From NCBI GenBank assembly GCA_041664945.1, contig JBAYJY010000218.1:1-6954 (forward strand): a DNA stretch of 6,954 nt. The letters are read 5' to 3'. Below are positions 1-6,700 of the stretch, one piece after another. Made by a program: the position numbers and the translations under genes. The notes below the pieces were generated by a model. It worked only from the letters and a program-made list of their open reading frames with translations, made no database searches and was not told where the DNA came from. This DNA comes from JBAYJY01 sp041664945. Lineage in GTDB: Bacteria > UBP15 > UBA6099. Position 1 is the first letter of the stretch. Each line of letters opens with the position of its first letter.

Positions 1-336
1 AAGGCGCTGGCTGCGCGCCGGGGCAATTCTGATTCGTTTCGGGACGGCGCCGGCGATGTCGGCCTCAAAGTCTTCGAAAACCGATCTGATCGCTTTGCGG
101 TAGTTAAGAGGCGGGAACTCGAAAGGCTTGCCATGGCAGTCAGACGATACAAGCGCGCGGATATTGAATGTCGGAAATCCGCGGCGGCCGGGCAACACCT
201 CGATCTCTGCGAGTTCGTCGGGCCGGCCGGCCAAGTCGCTCTCATATTTCAGATATTCGCGCAGCAGAATCGGGTAGTGGATTTCGAGAGTCCGGATGTT
301 CTTTTCGTAAATCGATAGTTCGGCGGTATCGCTCAT
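1..336 (-). CDS. Partial N-terminus of an uncharacterised protein, possibly Maf/DUF115-like motility accessory factor
   Basis: The reverse strand is open with no stop from an ATG at 336 to the window edge, giving the first 112 residues. The product begins MSDTAELSIYEKNIRTLEIH and later contains a GFPTFNIRAL segment around residues 53-62. A Y-x-K-N helix at the N-terminus followed by a beta strand of the form G-x-P-T-x-x-x-R resembles the start of motility accessory factor (Maf, MptE-like/DUF115) proteins, which act in flagellin glycosylation and often lie next to fliD and fliS. The H-S-x-Y-D-P-type motif I would expect next is not clear, so the family call is a weak inference; that it is coding is more secure. 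The start is uncertain. An in-frame ATG at 357 also exists but lies inside a terminator hairpin, and neither ATG has a good Shine-Dalgarno sequence. The gene follows fliS in the same direction but is separated from it by that terminator. Confidence 0.55.
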   Translation of the reverse strand, partial: MSDTAELSIYEKNIRTLEIHYPILLREYLKYESDLAGRPDELAEIEVLPGRRGFPTFNIRALVSSDCHGKPFEFPPLNYRKAIRSVFEDFEADIAGAVPKRIRIAPARSQRL

Positions 337-340
337 CTTC

Positions 341-374
341 AGAAAAAAGGCTCTCATCTTTTCGGACGAGAGCC
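341..374 (-). terminator. Rho-independent terminator after fliS
   Basis: Read on the minus strand, GGCTCTCGTC (374-365) pairs with GATGAGAGCC (358-349) to make a 10-bp stem with one G-U pair and a 6-base loop, CGAAAA. It is followed directly by six T residues (348-343). This is a textbook intrinsic terminator for transcripts coming from fliD and fliS. Unusually, the T-run ends only six bases before the ATG at 336 of the next gene. Confidence 0.85.
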
Positions 375-490
375 GCTCCTGTTTATAGTTGGCGGTTTAA
401 GGCGACTTCGTTAAATAGTTTAATCCGGATTCAGCGCAATTTTCAATTGTAATATCGCCGATGGCTGAAGCCTGTGAAGCCGAAAGCCTG

Positions 491-931
491 TTAAGTTTGT
501 ATCGAAATGCCGCCCTGCGATTGCTGTAGGAGGCTTTTGCGGTTCTGCTGGTTTACGATATGCCACGCTTCACGAAGGTCTTTTAGGATTCGCATGACTT
601 CCTCGACCTTTGTCTTGTTGTTCTCAATGTTCGCTTCGACAAGGCGCATGTGAAGGTAGATATAAATGGATTTGAGATTTTCCGCCACCTCGCCGCCGGC
701 TTCCATGTTAAGCGAAACGGTTAGCTCGGTGACTATTTTCTGCGCTTTGATGAGCTTGTTGTGAACGCTTTCCTTGTTGATGCCCATGTCCTGCGAGGCG
801 AGAGCGCACATCTTAATCGCCTCATCGTATAGCATGATGATGAGCATCAGAGGCGTGGCGGTCTCCACCGCGTTCTTAACGTACTTGCGGTAGGGGTTGC
901 CGGTGTAAGGATATGTCGGTGAATTTTCCAT
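491..931 (-). CDS. fliS: Flagellar secretion chaperone FliS
   Basis: A 146-residue protein, close to the usual FliS length. FliS binds the C-terminal helix of newly made flagellin in the cytoplasm, stops it polymerising early and delivers it to the flagellar type III export gate. The family pattern is visible in order: Y-x-x-x-x-V-E-T-A-T-P-x-x-L-I-x-M-L-Y-D-E-A around residues 17-38, K-A-Q-K-I-V-T-E-L with S-L-N-M-E-A-G-G-E-V-A-E-N-L (62-86), R-L-V-E-A-N (96-101) and L-R-E-A-W (119-123). The product is predicted all-helical. A polar, Gln/Ser-rich tail follows residue 130. The ATG is 7 bp downstream of the stop of the preceding gene, with only a weak GAGTG-like ribosome site, so translation is probably coupled to that gene. 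It is the last gene before a strong terminator. Confidence 0.95.
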   Translation of the reverse strand: MENSPTYPYTGNPYRKYVKNAVETATPLMLIIMLYDEAIKMCALASQDMGINKESVHNKLIKAQKIVTELTVSLNMEAGGEVAENLKSIYIYLHMRLVEANIENNKTKVEEVMRILKDLREAWHIVNQQNRKSLLQQSQGGISIQT

Positions 932-938
932 TAATCAC

Positions 939-1574
939 TCAATCTTCAAAAGAAAATGATGCGATCGCCTCGCGTATGCGCGGCATCACGCTTTTGAACT
1001 CGCCGATGGCCGGTTCAAGTTCGTATTCAAGAAAATCGTTTATCAGTGTTGTGTCGTTGTTCTCCATCGCCTGCGAGAGTTCCTGAAGGGTCGAGTTGAA
1101 GCGGCCCATGAAATCTTTCAAGTTGCTCTCGCCGCAGACGATGTCTTCAATGTTGATAGCGCCTATGACTGACGCCTGCATCAGCAGGTTAAACACCCAA
1201 ATAAGTTTGTCGATATCGTCCTTGAGCATGTTCATCGCGACATCCAGCCGTTCAGCCAGAAAATGCCCTATTATCTCGTTGATCGACTCTTTAATGCTCT
1301 GTAGCGATTTCTCGGCGTTTACAATCTCTTCGGCGAGATTCAGTTGAAATAGCTGCGTTTCGAAACTGACCTGCTTGATCTGGTCGAGCGTCACCTGATC
1401 GGGCGTCAGCCTCTTTAGCTTTTCATCCAAGGAGTCGTCATCGATCTTCAGGCCGACAACCACTCGCTTCCGGTCGATGAGCAGTCGTTCATTGACTTCT
1501 ATGATCAGATCGCCGAGCGTCAGTTCTTCGTCGAACGTCCATTCCGGCTGTATACCATCTATAAGTATCTTCAT
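939..1574 (-). CDS. Uncharacterised flagellar-operon protein between fliD and fliS
   Basis: I do not recognise a named family. The 211-residue product has no signal peptide or membrane segment, so it should be cytoplasmic. Two parts can be seen. Residues 1-75 look like a small alternating strand/helix domain: MKILIDG, then a TLGDLIIEVNERL helix, then RVVVGLKIDD. This pattern is compatible with a ubiquitin-like or beta-grasp fold, which is an inference. Residues 76-205 are almost entirely amphipathic helix, rich in Leu, Ile, Glu and Asn, and include N-D-x-x-L-I-N-D-F-L-E-Y-E-L-E-P near 173-188. Such a helical bundle resembles small export chaperones in general, but no FliT or FlgN signature is evident. 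The start ATG is supported by AAGGA at 1587-1583, 8 bases upstream. It sits 48 bp after fliD and 7 bp before fliS, so a role in filament assembly is likely from context only. Confidence 0.88.
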   Translation of the reverse strand: MKILIDGIQPEWTFDEELTLGDLIIEVNERLLIDRKRVVVGLKIDDDSLDEKLKRLTPDQVTLDQIKQVSFETQLFQLNLAEEIVNAEKSLQSIKESINEIIGHFLAERLDVAMNMLKDDIDKLIWVFNLLMQASVIGAINIEDIVCGESNLKDFMGRFNSTLQELSQAMENNDTTLINDFLEYELEPAIGEFKSVMPRIREAIASFSFED

Positions 1575-1622
1575 TTAACAAATCCTTAAAATGTTGATTT
1601 CCGCAGTTTTAACAATTACGAA

Positions 1623-3071
1623 TTAGCTGGAAAAGCTGCTTGTTTTACTGCTGCTGCTGCCTGTCAGATTGGCGAGCTGCGAGGTCAGATATGAGCTCTG
1701 CGTCTGCAATGTCTGGAGCGCCTGCTCCATTGCTGAGAACTGAGCGCGCAGTTGTTCCTCTTTAACCGCGAGCTTCTCTTCCCAGTTGGATATGTCGTCC
1801 GAGATATTCTTTGTTTGGCCGTCAATGCTGATAATGCGGTTGTAGATAGTTCCCGCGAGGCCCGAAACAACGCTTACTTTCGTAGTGGATTCGAGGTAAG
1901 TGTCGAGTTGGTCGGCCCAGCCTTCGAGGAGCGCCTGAACCTGCGCTTTGTCTCCGGATAACGCGTTGCGCAGCTTGCTTTCGTCGAACTGAATTTTGTC
2001 CGATACGATCGAGCCGACGGACTGTTCGCTTTCTATTCCAATCATGGAGAGTGTTTTGTATGTGGCGAGCGTGCTGTCCGTGTAACCGGTTGTCCGCAGT
2101 CGGATTTGTGATTTTGAGTCGATGAGGTCGAAGTCTGACTGAAGAGCGCCGGGGCCGAAATCTTCCTGAGCAGACGGGCTGGAGATTTTTTCTTCGTTAA
2201 CGTACGTGTCTATCTTTTCAGTCGCCGCGTTGAATTTCTCAATGAAGTCGCTGACATTTTTGACGATATCGTCGGTGTTAAGGCCAATTTCCACATTGAC
2301 GGGGCCGCCGACGCTTTTAAGGTTGATCGTCACTCCCGTGATCGCATTAGTGACTGTGTCGGAAGAGCTCGTAAGAGCGACACCGTTGATAGTTAAATTG
2401 GCGTCAAGCGCAGTCTGGGATACAGCGAGGCCGAGGTCTGCCAGCGGCGTGTCCACGCCGACGTTCGCGTATACGAACTGATTTGCGGTTCCCGTGCTGT
2501 TGCTTTTTATGGTGAGCACTTGATTGCCTGTGTTCGGGTCGGTGATGATCTGCGCGAGACCGTTTTTCGTGAAAACGTCTCCGCTCGGCGCGCCGACCGC
2601 GGTGTTGATCGCGTCTCGTATCTGTGTTAGCGTTTTTCCGGTTGTGCTGATGGTATATGTGTCGCCTGTCCCGTTTTTAGTCGTAATTGTAAAATCGCCT
2701 GTCGAGGGCGTGGCGGCTGCGCCGAACTGGCCGCTTCCCCATACCTGTTGGCGCGAGAGTTGGCCGACGCTCATTATATATGTTCCCTGCGTTGCGCTGA
2801 CATCCGCAGAACCGCTGACGATGGCTTCGTTGGCTGAATTAAATTTGTTCGAGAATACCAAGCCGTCCGCGAATGGCTTGATTGATTTCTTTACCGCCAA
2901 AAGGCTCGTGTTCGTGTCCTGAAGTTTTTCCTTCTGGTATCCCAGCTTGTACGATTTCTGCTGCAGCAAAGTAATCGGCTGACGTTCTAACTGCATTAAC
3001 TGTGAAATGATTGACTCGGTGTCCAGCCCTGAAAACAGTCCTCCGAAACTGATTCCGCTAGTAGATGTCAT
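1623..3071 (-). CDS. fliD: Flagellar filament capping protein FliD (hook-associated protein 2)
   Basis: A 482-residue FliD, a normal length. FliD is exported through the flagellum and forms the oligomeric cap under which flagellin subunits fold into the filament. The N-terminal FliD domain begins with the characteristic F-S-G-L-D-T-E-S-I-I-S-Q-L-M at residues 13-26, followed by L-E-R-Q-P-I (28-33). A hook-IN-like segment, L-T-I-N-G-V followed by T-V-T-N-A-I-T-G-V-T-I-N-L, lies at about 226-251. The C-terminal FliD domain runs from about 270 to 460 and ends in a heptad-rich coiled coil (about 424-462), then a Ser-rich tail ending SSSSKTSSFSS. There is no signal peptide, as expected for type III export. 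The frame can be extended to a GTG at 3080, but the Shine-Dalgarno AGGAAG (3085-3080) overlaps that GTG and is 8 bases from the ATG at 3071, so I chose the ATG. A FliA-type promoter lies just upstream. It is first in the fliD-unknown-fliS run. Confidence 0.96.
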   Translation of the reverse strand: MTSTSGISFGGLFSGLDTESIISQLMQLERQPITLLQQKSYKLGYQKEKLQDTNTSLLAVKKSIKPFADGLVFSNKFNSANEAIVSGSADVSATQGTYIMSVGQLSRQQVWGSGQFGAAATPSTGDFTITTKNGTGDTYTISTTGKTLTQIRDAINTAVGAPSGDVFTKNGLAQIITDPNTGNQVLTIKSNSTGTANQFVYANVGVDTPLADLGLAVSQTALDANLTINGVALTSSSDTVTNAITGVTINLKSVGGPVNVEIGLNTDDIVKNVSDFIEKFNAATEKIDTYVNEEKISSPSAQEDFGPGALQSDFDLIDSKSQIRLRTTGYTDSTLATYKTLSMIGIESEQSVGSIVSDKIQFDESKLRNALSGDKAQVQALLEGWADQLDTYLESTTKVSVVSGLAGTIYNRIISIDGQTKNISDDISNWEEKLAVKEEQLRAQFSAMEQALQTLQTQSSYLTSQLANLTGSSSSKTSSFSS

Positions 3072-3079
3072 AATGACCA

Positions 3080-3085
3080 CTTCCT
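3080..3085 (-). promoter_or_regulatory. Ribosome binding site that fixes the fliD start
   Basis: AGGAAG on the minus strand sits 8 bases before the ATG at 3071. Because its last base is also the first base of the in-frame GTG at 3080, the GTG start is very unlikely and the protein begins MTSTSG. Confidence 0.75.
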
Positions 3086-3124
3086 TTTTAGTAATTTAAC
3101 CCGCAAACTCAGGGTCTGTAATAT

Positions 3125-3153
3125 TTATCGGCACACAATCATCTTTACTTTAG
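3125..3153 (-). promoter_or_regulatory. Sigma-28 (FliA)-type promoter for fliD operon
   Basis: On the minus strand a CTAAAG -35 element (3153-3148) is followed 16 bases after TAAA by a perfect GCCGATAA -10 element (3132-3125). The established flagellar sigma-28 consensus is TAAA, about 15 bases, then GCCGATAA, so only the spacer differs, by one base. Transcription would start near 3118 and leave a leader of about 47 bases before the fliD ATG. The position and the late-flagellar gene downstream both support the call. It implies that fliD, the unknown gene and fliS are late, FliA-dependent genes. Confidence 0.8.
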
Positions 3154-3215
3154 TATTTCAAAATATTAATTATTAATATACTATATACATGCCTATAAAA
3201 ATACATCTTTTGTAA

Positions 3216-3393
3216 AAAGCCTAATAAACGGCATATAAGCGCATTATGCAGAGGTAGTAATAGCATGTGCACGACAAATAGTAATAATAGCTGTAAATGA
3301 CGTATTATGCCTATTTCATCATGGCGCTATTTTCAATTATTCTTACAAACTTTCTGTTGGCTTTGACAGTTAAACTAATATAAAGCCTAATAA
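3216..3393. repeat. 12-bp direct repeat pair in divergent region
   Basis: AAAGCCTAATAA occurs exactly at 3216-3227 and again at 3382-3393, the copies 166 bases apart in the same orientation. The intervening sequence is AT-rich and non-coding. The two copies could be regulator-binding sites or remnants of a duplication. A 12-base match in AT-rich DNA is suggestive but not proof of function. Confidence 0.45.
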
Positions 3394-3409
3394 CTTAACA
3401 ATACGTCAT
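3297..3409. repeat. 10-bp inverted repeat pair in divergent region
   Basis: ATGACGTATT (3297-3306) is matched by its exact reverse complement AATACGTCAT (3400-3409), with 93 bases between the arms. The separation is too large for a simple hairpin terminator. Two oppositely oriented binding sites, possibly looping, are the most natural reading, but this is inference. Confidence 0.4.
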
Positions 3410-3587
3410 AAAGCGTATAATATATACATAAAACGGTGTTTAGTAAAGCTATAAAGAGTAATAACAAGATATTAAGAGATAATAGAATATTAGGCGAATA
3501 TATAATGAAACACAGTTACGGTATTCATTCTATCGGCATGTACGGTTTGCCAAAAATAAATATTCCAATGCGTTTTCATTTTTAGAG

Positions 3588-3617
3588 ACAATGATAAAAA
3601 TGCGATTACATCATTGT
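3588..3617. promoter_or_regulatory. 8+8 bp inverted repeat, possible operator upstream of the glycosidase
   Basis: ACAATGAT (3588-3595) and ATCATTGT (3610-3617) are perfect inverted arms separated by 14 bases. The centre is about 61 bases upstream of the start point predicted from the extended -10 at 3649-3657, a position typical of an activator site. Alternatively it is a weak AT-rich hairpin followed by TTTT that could act as a poor terminator. No regulator is identifiable. Confidence 0.4.
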
Positions 3618-3648
3618 TTTCAGTGGATATGCTACATGGCGTGGATTG

Positions 3649-3657
3649 TGATAAAAT
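3649..3657 (+). promoter_or_regulatory. Candidate extended -10 promoter for the glycosidase gene
   Basis: TGATAAAAT fits an extended -10 element (TG, one base, then TAAAAT, one mismatch from TATAAT). No good -35 hexamer lies 16-18 bases upstream, which is common for extended -10 or activator-dependent promoters. Transcription starting near 3664 would give a leader of about 41 bases containing a short GC hairpin and the ribosome site. Confidence 0.4.
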
Positions 3658-3669
3658 CGTGGTCAATAC

Positions 3670-3687
3670 CGGCCGCATCGATGGCCG
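3670..3687 (+). other. Short GC hairpin in the glycosidase leader
   Basis: CGGCC (3670-3674) can pair with GGCCG (3683-3687) across an 8-base loop. It would lie at the 5' end of the predicted transcript and ends six bases before the GAGG ribosome site at 3693-3696. It could protect the mRNA end or modulate translation. It is short and may have no function. Confidence 0.3.
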
Positions 3688-3705
3688 TTTCAGAGGTTTG
3701 TTTTG

Positions 3706-6700
3706 ATGAAGAAAAGAGCCGTTAAAATAATTCCTATTATGCTGGCATCCGTGTTTATCATCGGCGTCTGCGCCCGGTCTGAGCAAAGTCTTCCTGTCTG
3801 GCTCGGCGACATTACGGCTCTCACGGAGTTCACCGGCTCGGAATCCGAGCCTTTTCAGGTTCTCCAATTAAAAATCACAAACAGATCTGACAAGCAGATC
3901 ACCGGTTTGCATTTAACTGTATCCTCGGATTCAATAGTGGCGTCTCGCGACGCTTTCGTGGATCTTACAGCCGACGAGACAAGGCAAGTCAATCTCGGAT
4001 TCCGGGCGAAGCCCGGCCTGGCTGAGGGAGCGCTTGTGAAAATCAACGTCGCCGCCGAGTCGGACGGACAGCGCATTTTTCGGGAGGAGACAGTAGCTGT
4101 TTCGCGATCTGACTGGAAACTGTTTTTCGTGCCTGGTTTTCACTACGACCCGGAATGGTGGAACACTCAGTACAACTATCTCGAAAATTACAATGAAGAC
4201 AAGAAGCGCGGCGTATTCGAGTTGATCAAGGCCTATCTGGAAATGGCGCGCGTCGACCCTGATTATAAGTTCGTTCTCGAAGCGATTCCATATATGAAGC
4301 CTTACTGGGACATGTATCCCGAGGACCGTTCGTTTATCAGGCAGTTGATGAAGGAAGGAAGGCTTGAACTGATGGGGGGCTCATATAACGAACCGCAATC
4401 GACGCTTGTGAGCGGAGAGGCAAACATAAGGAACATCATATATGGTATGTTGTACATGCGAGGGGTTTGGGGCGGAAACCCTGAAACCTCGTGGCAGTGC
4501 GATGTTTTCGGGCATACTCCGAACTGGCCGCAGTTCAACGTGAAGGCAGGCGTCACCGGCAGTTCTTGGGCGCGCGGACCGTTTCACCGCTGGGCGATCG
4601 ACCGCGACGCGATCAATTTCCCGCAGGACTTTTTCTGGGTTTCGCCCGACGGCAGCAAGTTGCTGACGAGCTTCATGAGTTGCTTCTACGGCTGCGGTCG
4701 CAAGGTAGGCGACAACCCCGCCGGGGCGGAAAACGATATTAAAAGCCTTTTCGCCGATCAGAAAAAGAACGCGGCCACGCCTAACATACTTTTGCCGATG
4801 GTAGACGATTTTATTCTGCCAGGCAAGGACATCGGCGAGATCGCCAGAGCATGGAATTCAACACACATAAGCCCGAAGGCGCGCGTTGGCACTGTCAAGG
4901 ATTTCTTCAATTCGGTGCGAAGCGACGCGCAGAAGGACAATGTCCGGTTTGCGGAAGTGTCGCGGGATATGAACCCTGTTTTTAAAGGTTGCGCGATTTC
5001 TTTCATAGACCAGAAACAGGCGAACCGCGAGATTGAAAACCGTTTGACGGCGGCGGAGGCGTTCGCTTCGGTCGCAACGATGTTCGGCGCGAAGTATCCG
5101 TCGCGAGCGCTCGACAAGTCGTGGCGAGAGTTGCTCTTTTTCAGCCACCACGACGGCATCACCGGCAGCGAGAGCGATCAGGTTTATCTCGATCTGTCGA
5201 ACAGTCTTCGCGAGGCTTACGAGTTGTCGGGCGACGTATTGAACAGGTCGACCGATTTCATCGGTTCCCGCGTCAAAACGGAATCTTTCAGAAATCCGGT
5301 AGCGGTGTTCAATCCGCTTGCATGGGCGCGTAAAGACATAGCGATTTTTCCGGCGCCTGCCGGCAAAATGCTCGTCATCAGAGATTCGGCGGGCAAACCG
5401 GTTCTCGCGCAGAAGATCTCGCCGGACAGCGTGGCGGCGCTTGTGAGCGTTCCGGCGATGGGATATGCCGTTTTCGATGTCGGATTTATTTCTGAAAAAG
5501 CGCAACCGAAAGCGTCGGCAAAAAAAACAGAAGCGGCGGCGGCATCGAAGGCGCTGGTTACGATCGAAAATGAATTTTACAAACTGACAGTCGACCCGTC
5601 AAAGGGCGGGGCCATGACGAGTTTAAAAGATGTCCGTTCCGGAAGGGAATATCTGAAGTCTGATATGAAATCGCTCGGGAACGACCTCGTCGCATACAAG
5701 GAATACCCGGTTTTGCCGGACATGGGAGAGGGGCCGTGGAGCATCTATCCGACGGGCGAGCGATATTATTCGCACGATTATCCGGCGACTGTCAAAGTCG
5801 TCAAGGGATCTCTTTTCTCACGTGTCATCGTCACAGGGCCGTTCAAAAACTCATCTCGCGAGCAGCGGATCACTCTCTACAAAGGAGTGGACCGGGTTGA
5901 TTTCGAGACGCGCGTGACAGGTTACAACGACAGTGACTGGCTGTTTCGAGTTCAGTTTCCCGCGTCGATTTCCGGAGGGCGGCCCGTTTATGAGGTCGCT
6001 AATGCGGCGGTCGCGAGATCCTACACTTTCGATGTTGATACAAAGCAACAGAAATGGCTGATCGAAAACGCGGCTTACAACTGGCTGGACTTCACGGCGC
6101 CGCTACGGCTCGAAGTCAAATCGAATGATGGCCCACAGGCGACCCGCTCTCTCGGCGTAGGCGAGATTGTGCTTCCCGATTCAGCCGGCGATTTGCTGGA
6201 TGAATCAGCATATAAACTTGTCGCCACGCTCGTGAATAAAACCGTGACTACGACTCCGACGAGAGCCTCCAAGCGCCGATACGGCGATATTAAGTTCGAT
6301 TCGAATCTGCCGGATTTCAGAATTTCCATCGGGCCGATGTCGGACAACGCTTATACTGCGCGAGTTGTTTCCGAGCTTCCCGCGGATGCCGCTGAAAAAT
6401 TTTCCGCCGATGCGTCCGCCGGCCCGGCAGTTTTATGGATCGACAATCGCGCGGATGGAATTCCGGTTCTGATTGTCACCGGTCCCGACTCGGCGGCGGC
6501 TTCTCTCGCTGTGGACAATATAAACGACGGAATCGCTTCCTCAGGCGTTCTTTCGCTCGAAAGCGAAGAATTCATTGGAGACAGCGGGGAAAATGTCGAC
6601 GCCGGGGGATTCATGCTCATCAACAACGGAACGCCGTCGGCCGGGGCGCTTGAGGATGGGCAAATTATGCTCGATCTCTTCCGCAGCAGTTCGGCGTGGC

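Larger units (their letters stand above)
3072..3705. other. Long AT-rich divergent intergenic region
   Basis: About 630 bases separate the divergent fliD and glycosidase starts. The sequence is strongly AT-rich compared with the flanking genes, especially from about 3150 to 3610. It contains the FliA promoter, a 12-bp direct repeat, a 10-bp inverted repeat, an 8+8 bp inverted repeat and a candidate plus-strand promoter, each listed separately. I saw no tRNA, no recognisable riboswitch and no convincing small ORF. The reverse-strand frame at 3490-3867 has no family features and mostly overlaps the start of the glycosidase gene. Confidence 0.7.

Noticed and set aside
168..452. Plus-strand ORF of 94 codons at the left edge
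   Set aside because: It is antisense to the partial minus-strand gene, spans the fliS terminator and is Arg/Ser-rich without any family feature.
452..459. GGCGATAT on the minus strand as a second sigma-28 -10 element after fliS
   Set aside because: It has a mismatch in the most conserved part and no TAAA about 15 bases upstream.
1633..1660. CTG/CAG trinucleotide run near the fliD 3' end as a repeat element
   Set aside because: It is just repeated Ser codons in the low-complexity tail of FliD; too short to be a microsatellite of note.
3078..3080. GTG as the fliD start
   Set aside because: The Shine-Dalgarno sequence overlaps this GTG and is properly spaced from the ATG at 3071; the family N-terminus also fits the shorter form.
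3363..3391. Perfect TTGACA on the plus strand as a -35 box
   Set aside because: No acceptable -10 hexamer lies 16-18 bases downstream (CCTAAT or CTAATA at best), and it would give a leader of over 300 bases; a nearer candidate promoter exists.
3490..3867. Reverse-strand ORF of 125 codons across the glycosidase start
   Set aside because: It overlaps the strongly supported start of the GH38 gene on the opposite strand, shows no family motif and has no clear ribosome site; the protein looks like random translation.
4858..5505. Reverse-strand ORF of 215 codons
   Set aside because: It lies entirely opposite the GH38 catalytic region, is full of Arg and His as expected of an antisense shadow in GC-rich codons, and has no recognisable domain.
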